Positions 8,438-13,714 of a DNA stretch of 20,415 nucleotides are shown one piece after another (within the stretch, counting starts at the first letter, position 1; every line of letters starts with the position of its first letter). Location: the IMG/VR virus record IMGVR_UViG_3300042924_000462, positions 1 through 20,415 of that record. One strand, written 5' to 3'. The notes under the pieces were generated by a model. It was not told where the DNA came from. It saw nothing but the letters and a program-made list of their open reading frames with translations, and made no database searches. Source of the stretch: a virus. The position numbers were made by a program, and so were the translations under genes.

Positions 8438-8449
8438 TAGGAGGCCCTG

Positions 8450-8725
8450 ATGGCCGGTTCTGACGTAAAATCAAAGCGGGTCACAGGGACGGGGGCGCTC
8501 GCAGTCGGGCGCTCCCGTCTCCGCATGATCCTCGTAACCACGGGCGCGGGAGCTGGGCGGCTGACCCTCACGGACGGCGATGGCGGGGCAACAACCGTCG
8601 ATGTCGATCTCGTGACTAGCACCACGCACAACGTCTACATCCCAGAGGAAGGCGTCCTGTTTTCCTCGGACATCCATGTCGCCACAGCCACCAACATCAC
8701 GGCTGCGACGTTCTTCTGGTCGTAA
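8450..8725 (+). CDS. Small beta-rich hypothetical protein
   Basis: A 91-residue protein with GGAGG at 8441-8445. It has an Arg/Lys-containing start (DVKSKRVTGTGALAVGRSRL), then strands RMILVTTGAGAGRLTLTDG and a hydrophobic end (NITAATFFWS). Its composition and strand pattern resemble the preceding protein, so the two may be related partners in the virion. No function recognised. Confidence 0.75.
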   Translation: MAGSDVKSKRVTGTGALAVGRSRLRMILVTTGAGAGRLTLTDGDGGATTVDVDLVTSTTHNVYIPEEGVLFSSDIHVATATNITAATFFWS

Positions 8726-8735
8726 GGCTTCGACA

Positions 8736-8987
8736 ATGGGCAAAACCCCAGCATGGACCCGCAAAGAGGGTAAGGACCCAAAAGGCGGGTTGAATGCCAA
8801 AGGCCGAGCTTCGGCAAAAGCGCAGGGGATGAATCTCAAACCCCCTGCGCCCAACCCGAAGACGGACAAGGACAAGGGGCGGCGCAAGTCATTCTGCGCC
8901 CGCATGGGCGGAATGCCCGGCCCGATGAAAGACGAGAAGGGCAAGCCCACCCGAAAGGCGCTGTCGCTTAGGGCGTGGAACTGCTGA
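8736..8987 (+). CDS. Small Lys/Gly-rich conserved phage protein (DUF6321-like)
   Basis: An 83-residue, very basic protein. The start is GKTPAWTRKEGKDPKGGLNA, the middle KGRASAKAQGMNLKPP, and the end RRKSFCARMGGMPGPM followed by KALSLRAWNC. I recognise the KSFCARM and SLRAWNC endings from a short family common in marine phages, which I believe is DUF6321; the name is from memory. The true start is ATG 8736, where the conserved GKTPAW begins, 11 bases after the previous stop, although the longer open frame begins at 8676. Two Cys residues and the charge could suit nucleic-acid or metal binding, but this is speculation. Confidence 0.75.
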   Translation: MGKTPAWTRKEGKDPKGGLNAKGRASAKAQGMNLKPPAPNPKTDKDKGRRKSFCARMGGMPGPMKDEKGKPTRKALSLRAWNC

Positions 8988-9039
8988 CATGAACCGTGGT
9001 AGCATGTCCCAACAGATCGAGAATCCCGGAGGGAAGAGG

Positions 9040-9192
9040 ATGGCAAAGACTGGCTTGTATGCTAACATCAACGCCAAGCGGAAGCGCATCGCCGCAGGCT
9101 CTGACGAGAAGATGCGGAAACCGGGAACCAAGGGCGCACCGACCGCACAAGCGTTTCGGCAGTCCGCCAAAACAGCGAAGGGGAAGAAATGA
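9040..9192 (+). CDS. Tiny Lys-rich conserved protein
   Basis: A 50-residue protein (AKTGLYANINAKRKRIAAGS, then EKMRKPGTKGAPTAQAF). I chose ATG 9040 because GGAGGGAAG at 9028-9036 is an excellent ribosome site for it and the GLYANINAKRKRIAAGSxEKMRKPG pattern is familiar from other phages starting at about this point; the frame is open back to 8989 but lacks such a site. Strongly basic and probably flexible. Function unknown; basic peptides of this kind may bind the packaged DNA or be internal head proteins. Confidence 0.72.
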   Translation: MAKTGLYANINAKRKRIAAGSDEKMRKPGTKGAPTAQAFRQSAKTAKGKK

Positions 9193-9302
9193 TGAAAGCT
9201 GGCAAGAAGGGCGGCAAGGGCTGCTCGGCTGACATGATCAGCCCGCGCAAGGCTATGGCCATGGGCATGAAGCCCGCAGTGGTCAAAAAGGGCAAGAAGT
9301 AA
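9189..9302 (+). CDS. 37-residue Lys/Gly/Met-rich protein
   Basis: A very short frame encoding MMKAGKKGGKGCSADMISPR and ending KPAVVKKGKK. It starts at ATG 9189 (or 9192) overlapping the stop of the previous gene, with AAGGGG at 9178-9183 correctly placed, and stops three bases before the next gene. It exactly fills the space between two well-supported genes and shares their basic composition, so I think it is real despite its size. Function unknown. Confidence 0.6.
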   Translation: MMKAGKKGGKGCSADMISPRKAMAMGMKPAVVKKGKK

Positions 9303-9305
9303 ACC

Positions 9306-9971
9306 ATGGCAACCTCAGGGACCCGGACGTTCAATCTGGACGTCGGCGAGCTTATCGAAGAGGCGTATGAGCGGTGCGGGCTTGAAGTCCGCACAGGCTA
9401 CGACGCGCGCACGGCACGGCGGTCCCTGAACCTGATGTTCGCTGAGTGGGCCAACCGCGGCCTGAACCTGTGGACCGTGAACCAAGCCACGATCACCGTC
9501 ACTGTTGGTGTCGCGACCTACACGGTCAACGCCGACCACGCGGACATCCTTGAGATGGTTCTTCGTCGGGACGGCACGGACTACGAAGTCGAGCGCATCA
9601 GCCGCGGGGACTTCTTCCTTCTGCCCAACAAGACCACGCAGGGGCGGCCGTCGCAGTTCTACTACGACCGCCAGATCGCCCCGAAGATCAGCCTTTGGCA
9701 GGTTCCTGAGAACTCGACCGACCAGTTGATCTACTACTACGTCCGCCGCATCGAGGACGCAGGAACCCTGCAGAACACCACCGACATGCCGTGGCGGTTC
9801 TATCCTTGCATGGTCGCGGGCTTGGCTTATTACCTCGCCATGAAGCGGGCCCCGGATCGCATGGGAATGCTCAAGGCGATCTACGACGAAGAGTTCACGC
9901 GCGCGGCCGAGGAAGACGAAGATCGGGTGCCGTTGAAGCTACAGCCTGATGTGGCCTACCTGAGGTTCTGA
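9306..9971 (+). CDS. Head-to-tail adaptor protein (gp4/gp11-like)
   Basis: A 221-residue protein. Its N-terminal helices (LDVGELIEEAYERCGLE, then TARRSLNLMFAEWANRGLNLW) lead into a beta segment (ATITVTVGVATYTVN, ILEMVLRR), then SQFYYDRQIAPKISLW, and a C-terminal helical bundle (PCMVAGLAYYLAMKRAPDRM). This helix-strand-helix layout is that of the adaptor ring that sits below the portal in short-tailed phages (P22 gp4, T7 gp11). It starts four bases after the previous stop without an obvious ribosome site, so coupling is likely. Together with the similar-sized protein at 10273 it gives two adaptor-like genes. Assignment by fold pattern and position rather than by exact motif. Confidence 0.75.
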   Translation: MATSGTRTFNLDVGELIEEAYERCGLEVRTGYDARTARRSLNLMFAEWANRGLNLWTVNQATITVTVGVATYTVNADHADILEMVLRRDGTDYEVERISRGDFFLLPNKTTQGRPSQFYYDRQIAPKISLWQVPENSTDQLIYYYVRRIEDAGTLQNTTDMPWRFYPCMVAGLAYYLAMKRAPDRMGMLKAIYDEEFTRAAEEDEDRVPLKLQPDVAYLRF

Positions 9972-10276
9972 TGCCATACGCCAGTGGAAAAAATGCTTGG
10001 GGTATTTCTGACCGCTCCGGCGTCCGCTTCCGGCTGCGCGACATGCGTAAGGAGTGGACGGGGCTTCTCGTCGGCCCCGACGAGTACGACCCAAAGCATC
10101 CGCAGCTGTTCCCGCCAAAGGCGTACCCTGACCCGCAGGCGCTTCGCAATCCTCGCCCAGACCCGGAGGCAGGGCATGTCTATGTCAATGCCGGAGACTG
10201 GGTCTTTCCTCCGCTTCCACACCTCGCAGGACCGATCACGGGATCGGTTGGAAGGGTTACGGTAACCACATCATGA
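9971..10276 (+). CDS. Conserved hypothetical protein between the two adaptors
   Basis: A 101-residue protein beginning in the TGATG overlap with the first adaptor and ending in an ATGA overlap with the second. The start, PYASGKNAWGISDRSGVRFR, then RDMRKEWTGLLVGPDEY and HPQLFPPKAYPDPQALRNPR, is a pattern I recall from other phages next to adaptor genes. It is Pro/Arg-rich with few helices. The C-terminal PITGSVGRVTVTTS may be a beta strand. Tight coupling on both sides suggests it belongs to the neck or to its assembly; no biochemical role is visible. Confidence 0.78.
   Translation: MPYASGKNAWGISDRSGVRFRLRDMRKEWTGLLVGPDEYDPKHPQLFPPKAYPDPQALRNPRPDPEAGHVYVNAGDWVFPPLPHLAGPITGSVGRVTVTTS
10231..10267 (+). 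promoter_or_regulatory. Two tandem inverted repeats ahead of the second adaptor
   Basis: ACCGATC 10231-10237 pairs exactly with GATCGGT 10242-10248 across a 4-base loop. Seven bases on, GGTTAC 10255-10260 and GTAACC 10262-10267 form a 13-base near-palindrome around one G. They lie in the last codons of the upstream gene, 5-42 bases before ATG 10273, and GGAAGGG (10250-10256) lies between them. They could tune translation or form a protein site; chance is not excluded. Confidence 0.3.
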
Positions 10277-10923
10277 GCTTCACTTACGGCCAACTGAAGC
10301 AGGCTCTGCAGGACTATCTCGAGACCTCGGAGACTACCTTCGTCAATAACCTCCCGCTCTTCATCCGCCTGTCGGAGGAGCGCATCCTCAAGAACGTCCA
10401 GCTGAACCTGTTCCGCAGGAACGTCACGGCCAACGCAACGTCTGGGAACCAGTTCCTCGCTTGCCCGTCGGATTTCCTTGCGCCGTTCTCGTTGTCCTAC
10501 ACGGACGGCGGAAACGATAAAATCTTCGCGGAGTTCAAGGACGTCAGCTTCGTGCAGGAGTACGCTCCGGACGTGGCTGTGACCGGAGCGCCCCGGTACT
10601 ACGCCCAGTTTGACAACGAGAACTTCATCTTGGGCCCAGCCCCGAACTCGGCGTATTCGATGGAGCTTCACTACTTCTACCGCCCTACCAGCTTGACGGC
10701 CGGATCGGACAGTGGGACCACGTGGCTCAGCGTCAACGCCGAACTGACCCTGTTCTACGGCGCAATGATCGAGGCATACCTGTTCCTGAAAGGCGAGCCC
10801 GACTTGCTGGCCAGCTACGACAAGCGGTTTCAAGAATCTCTGCTTGGTCTCAAGATGCTGGGCGAAGCCAAGCAAGTCACCGATGAATACCGCAAAGGCA
10901 TGGTTGTGAGGGCGAAAGAATAA
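10273..10923 (+). CDS. Head-to-tail adaptor, phage SU10 type
   Basis: A 216-residue protein I place in the SU10-type adaptor family: N-terminal TYGQLKQALQDYLE helix, then NNLPLFIRLSEERILKNVQL, then a beta stretch with LACPSDFLAPFSLSY, then FNLGP-like strand ENFILGPAPNSAYSMELHYF, and C-terminal helices (LFYGAMIEAYLFLKGEPDLL and a Lys-rich end). In phage SU10 this protein joins the portal to the tail nozzle. Its start overlaps the previous stop by four bases, and its stop overlaps the next start. The family call is from memory of characteristic motifs; a neck role is well supported by context. Confidence 0.8.
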   Translation: MSFTYGQLKQALQDYLETSETTFVNNLPLFIRLSEERILKNVQLNLFRRNVTANATSGNQFLACPSDFLAPFSLSYTDGGNDKIFAEFKDVSFVQEYAPDVAVTGAPRYYAQFDNENFILGPAPNSAYSMELHYFYRPTSLTAGSDSGTTWLSVNAELTLFYGAMIEAYLFLKGEPDLLASYDKRFQESLLGLKMLGEAKQVTDEYRKGMVVRAKE

Positions 10924-11207
10924 TGTTTACTGCCATGTCCGCCCCCGGCTCCGTCAGCGTCATGACGTCCTCCAACGGGGGGCACAGCCCAGAGCAGATC
11001 GCTGAGCTTTGTGTTGACCGTCTTATCCGGGTTTCCGACTCAGCCCCGCCAGAGATCGCCATGCAGGCCCGCGCCTTCAAAGAGCAGATGTTGGCCGTCG
11101 TCCTGCACTATGTTAGGATGGCCGCAGAACAGGACCGGGCGACGGTTGTGACCAAACTTGAGCAGGCCGGAGCGGCTGACATGGCTCAACAGATCAGGAG
11201 ACTTTGA
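10923..11207 (+). CDS. Conserved hypothetical helical protein
   Basis: A 94-residue protein starting in a TAATG overlap with the adaptor. After a Ser/Gly-rich start (SVMTSSNGGHSPEQIAELC) it is helical: VDRLIRVSDSAPPEIAMQAR, then KEQMLAVVLHYVRMAAEQDR, then an Ala/Gln/Arg end. Proteins with this SxNGGHSPEQxAELCxD start recur in phage neck regions in my memory, without a known role. It could be a neck cofactor or a chaperone; the sequence does not decide. Confidence 0.76.
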   Translation: MFTAMSAPGSVSVMTSSNGGHSPEQIAELCVDRLIRVSDSAPPEIAMQARAFKEQMLAVVLHYVRMAAEQDRATVVTKLEQAGAADMAQQIRRL

Positions 11208-11208
11208 G

Positions 11209-11655
11209 ATGGCCTTCACTGGCAACTTCATGTGCACCAGCTTCAAGGACGAGCTCCTCGAGGGCGTCCACGATTTCCGTCTCACGGGCGGCGACACTTT
11301 CAAGTTGGCGATGTACACCAACAGCGCCTCGTTCACCGCTGCAACCACCGCATACACCGCCACCAACGAGGTCGCTGCCTCGGGGTCGTACACCGCTGGC
11401 GGCGGTACGTTGACCAACGTCTCTCCCGTAACTTCCGGAACCACGGCGTTCACGGACTTTGCCGACCTGTCGTTCACCTCGGCCACCATCACGGCGCGAG
11501 GCGCTCTTATTTACAACACGACCCCGGCGCACACCTACACCAACCCGACGGTTGTGGTGCTCGACTTCGGCTCGGACAAAACGTCGACAAGCGGCACGTT
11601 CACCATCCAGTTCCCCACGGCAGACGCTACCAACGCCATCATCCGCATCGCTTAA
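11209..11655 (+). CDS. Beta-rich virion protein (hypothetical)
   Basis: A 148-residue protein. ATG 11209 is preceded by AGGAG at 11196-11200 and is where the conserved AFTGNFMCTSFKDELLEGVH start begins; the frame is open from 11158, but those codons overlap the previous gene. The middle is Thr/Ala/Ser-rich short strands (TAATTAYTATNEVAASGSYT, TFTIQFPTADATNAIIRIA). No membrane segment. Similar proteins with a start of this kind occur near fibre genes in marine phages; a tail or fibre-attachment role is possible. Confidence 0.74.
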   Translation: MAFTGNFMCTSFKDELLEGVHDFRLTGGDTFKLAMYTNSASFTAATTAYTATNEVAASGSYTAGGGTLTNVSPVTSGTTAFTDFADLSFTSATITARGALIYNTTPAHTYTNPTVVVLDFGSDKTSTSGTFTIQFPTADATNAIIRIA

Positions 11656-11670
11656 TCGTGGGGGTAGGCT

Positions 11671-12021
11671 GTGTCTCTGGTCCTGTCCGATAGGGTACTT
11701 GAAAGCTCGACGACGACGGGGACTGGTACTTTTGCTTTGGCGGGAGCTGTGGCAGGGTTCCAGAGTTTTTCCGCTGGGGTTGGAGACGGCCACACCACGT
11801 ACTACACGATTACGGACGGGACCTCCGGTGCGTGGGAAGTTGGCATCGGCACGTACACCTTGTCGGGGTCTACCCTGTCCAGAGACGTCATCCTGTCCTC
11901 ATCCAACAGTGGGTTGGTGGTGACCTTTGCAGCGGGGACCAAGAGCGTCTTCACAACACTCCCGGCCAAGAGGGCGGTGTATACTGGGAGAGCCGTCGCC
12001 ATGGCTCTTGTGTTTGGATAG
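11671..12021 (+). CDS. Small beta-rich tail-region protein (GTG start)
   Basis: A 116-residue protein that begins at GTG 11671; GGGGGT at 11660-11665 is a plausible ribosome site. The sequence SLVLSDRVLESSTTTGTGTF, then LAGAVAGFQSFSAGVGDGHT, then YYTITDGTSGAWEVGIGTYT and TLSRDVILSSSNSGLVV matches a small domain I recall in many phages (DRVxETTTTTGTGTxxLxGAVxGFQSF), sometimes fused to fibres. All-beta, probably part of a tail tip or fibre base. The exact role is unknown, but the family is widespread. Confidence 0.78.
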   Translation: MSLVLSDRVLESSTTTGTGTFALAGAVAGFQSFSAGVGDGHTTYYTITDGTSGAWEVGIGTYTLSGSTLSRDVILSSSNSGLVVTFAAGTKSVFTTLPAKRAVYTGRAVAMALVFG

Positions 12022-12032
12022 GGGGATAACCG

Positions 12033-12407
12033 ATGGCTGCGCCAAACATTGTCAACGTGACGAGCATTATCGGGAAGACTGTGACCGCGGATTTGACTAC
12101 AACCGCAGCCACTTCGGTATTGAGTAATGCAGCGTCCTCCAATCTAGTCCTTAAAATCAACACCTTGATCGTGTCGAACGTGGACCCTAGCGCCAGTTGT
12201 GACGTCACCGTCTCCCTCTACAGCGCGGCCGCTCTTGGCGGGACGCCGATCCAGATCGCAAGCACCATCAGCATCCCTGCGGACACGTCCTTGATCGTGA
12301 TCAGCAAGGACACGCCCGTTTATCTCGAAGAGAATCGGTCGATTGGTGCAACGGCAAGCGTCGCAAACGACCTGAAGGTCGTTTGTTCCTACGAAGAAAT
12401 TTCGTGA
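12033..12407 (+). CDS. Beta-rich virion protein (hypothetical)
   Basis: A 124-residue protein after a GGGGG ribosome site. It starts AAPNIVNVTSIIGKTVTADL, then alternates strands (NLVLKINTLIVSNVDPSASC, VTVSLYSAAALG, SLIVISKDTPVYLEENRSIG) in a pattern resembling a single beta-sandwich domain. Similar proteins are found near cyanophage and other marine-phage tail genes as unassigned structural proteins. A perfect 9-bp hairpin lies in its last 15 codons. Confidence 0.75.
   Translation: MAAPNIVNVTSIIGKTVTADLTTTAATSVLSNAASSNLVLKINTLIVSNVDPSASCDVTVSLYSAAALGGTPIQIASTISIPADTSLIVISKDTPVYLEENRSIGATASVANDLKVVCSYEEIS
12364..12385 (+). terminator. Perfect 9-bp hairpin inside the end of the preceding gene (possible weak terminator)
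   Basis: CAAACGACC (12364-12372) and GGTCGTTTG (12377-12385) pair exactly around a TGAA loop, followed by TTCCT. It lies within coding sequence 22 bases before the stop. The T-run is short, so it may be a weak terminator, an RNA-stability or processing element, or chance. I see no other reason for the exact symmetry. Confidence 0.35.
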
Positions 12408-12416
12408 GGCCTTGAT

Positions 12417-13385
12417 ATGACAAGAGCCCCGGGGGGATTTATCTCCGCAACACTCAACTCGTCGAACGGCGGGGCAAGAACCAGTGGCGGTATCTTCACC
12501 CTTCCTGAGTACAACGGTTGGTTTCGACGGGTAGGTCAGGTTGCGTACACATCTCCCGGAACCTACACTTTTGTAGCCCCATCTTTTGTCCCAGTCGTTG
12601 ACGTCGTTGCCATCGGAGGTGGGGGCGGTGGCCTTGGCACCGCGAGCGGGGGCAACGGCGGCGGGGGCGGTGGCCTTGGTTGGGCGAACAACATTCCGGT
12701 TGTAGCTGGAGCGTCGTACACGGTCACGGTGGGCGCTGGAGGGACGTCCACAAACAGCGGGACAACCACCACCAACGGAGGCGACAGCTGGTTCGACACC
12801 ACCGGGACGGTTCGGGGCGGCGGTGGCGGGCGGGCAAACTCAGCGACCGCTGCTACGACTAACACGGGCGGAACCTTTGCCTTCACTCAGAACATTCCCA
12901 TTGCCCAAACCGGAGGCGGTGGCAACGGCGGGGTCGGTGGAAGAAACACGGCTACCACAAGATCGGGTGGCGGTGGCGGCGCGGGCGGCTATGCGGGGAC
13001 TGGGGGCGCTGCGGGAACTACTGCGGCAGGAGGAGCCGGAACTGGCGGTGGCGCGGGCGGCGGTGGCGCTAGTGGTTCTACCGCTACGGCTGGTGCTGGT
13101 GGCGGGGTGGGGCTCTTGGGACAGGGGGCAAACGGAACTGGCGGCGCTGGCTCAGCTACAGCAGGGGTCGACGGCACCGGAGGCACCGGAGGCTCGGGTG
13201 GCACAAACGCAACGGTCGGGCCCTACAACACAACCACAAACCGCTCGACGCCCGGACTCTATGGCGGCGGTGCCGCAGGCTCGGAACTGGCATCCACCGA
13301 ACACGCCAACGGAGCTGGCGGCGCTGTCAGGATCATCTACGGATTCGGAAGGGCGTTTCCGTCAACGAACACGGGGGACTTGTGA
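12417..13385 (+). CDS. Glycine-rich tail-fibre or adhesin protein
   Basis: A 322-residue protein. Residues about 40-65 (VAYTSPGTYTFVAPSFVPVV) form a small beta lead-in common to glycine-rich phage adhesins. About 67-300 is a Gly/Ala/Thr-dominated stretch with many GGGG and GAGG runs, which can form polyglycine-II-like packed helices as in T4-type gp38 adhesins. The end, GGAVRIIYGFGRAFPSTNTG, is a motif I recall at the C-terminus of this class. Such proteins often sit at fibre tips and bind host surface. Overlapping the next start (GTGATG) and followed by fibre genes, it is likely part of the host-recognition apparatus. The receptor is unknown. Confidence 0.8.
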   Translation: MTRAPGGFISATLNSSNGGARTSGGIFTLPEYNGWFRRVGQVAYTSPGTYTFVAPSFVPVVDVVAIGGGGGGLGTASGGNGGGGGGLGWANNIPVVAGASYTVTVGAGGTSTNSGTTTTNGGDSWFDTTGTVRGGGGGRANSATAATTNTGGTFAFTQNIPIAQTGGGGNGGVGGRNTATTRSGGGGGAGGYAGTGGAAGTTAAGGAGTGGGAGGGGASGSTATAGAGGGVGLLGQGANGTGGAGSATAGVDGTGGTGGSGGTNATVGPYNTTTNRSTPGLYGGGAAGSELASTEHANGAGGAVRIIYGFGRAFPSTNTGDL

Positions 13386-13645
13386 TGCGTTTATTTATCC
13401 GCATGCTGGACGGCGTTCCGTTCGAGCACCCTATTGTAGAGTCGAACATGAGGGATGCGTTTCCCTTTGTGGACTTGGACAATCTGCCGCCTCAGTTCAT
13501 GCCGTTTGAGCGGATTCAATGCCCAAGAGCCGATGACGGTAAGATCATTATCAGCGCTGAGTGCCGCTACGAAATTCAGGACGGCGTTGTCCGGGATGTC
13601 TGGACGGTCGTCCAAGAGGATGCCCCGCCCGAGGAGGCAGTGTAA
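13385..13645 (+). CDS. Small conserved protein between adhesin genes (hypothetical)
   Basis: An 86-residue acidic protein. The ATG at 13385 overlaps the previous stop; a GTG at 13382 is an alternative. It begins RLFIRMLDGVPFEHPIVESN and contains FPFVDLDNLPPQFMPFERIQ, then a beta strand (KIIISAECRYEIQDGVVRDV) and acidic tail DAPPEEAV. I recall similar IxHPIxExN proteins next to phage fibre genes. It may assist folding or assembly of a neighbouring adhesin, by position only. Confidence 0.72.
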   Translation: MRLFIRMLDGVPFEHPIVESNMRDAFPFVDLDNLPPQFMPFERIQCPRADDGKIIISAECRYEIQDGVVRDVWTVVQEDAPPEEAV

Positions 13646-13697
13646 AGCTCGCTGTCCCGCATGCGCGGCCTGTGCTAAATTAAAGGAGCTGGCTTAA
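13620..13697 (+). CDS. Possible 25-residue Cys-rich basic peptide
   Basis: A short frame encodes MPRPRRQCKARCPACAACAK and ends LKELA, with four Cys at residues 8, 12, 15 and 18 (spacing C-x3-C-x2-C-x2-C). It overlaps the end of the preceding gene by 26 bases, fills nearly all of an otherwise empty 69-base gap, and stops just before the ribosome site of the next gene. The Cys spacing could bind a metal. AAGAGG lies before the ATG but too close to be ideal. I give it moderate-to-low confidence. Confidence 0.38.
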   Translation: MPRPRRQCKARCPACAACAKLKELA

Positions 13698-13714
13698 TCT
13701 AACGGAGGTGCCGG

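Noticed and set aside
13657-13668. CCGC-ATGC-GCGG hairpin in the gap before the 509-residue protein
   Set aside because: A four-base stem without a T-run; also explained if the small Cys-rich frame is coding.
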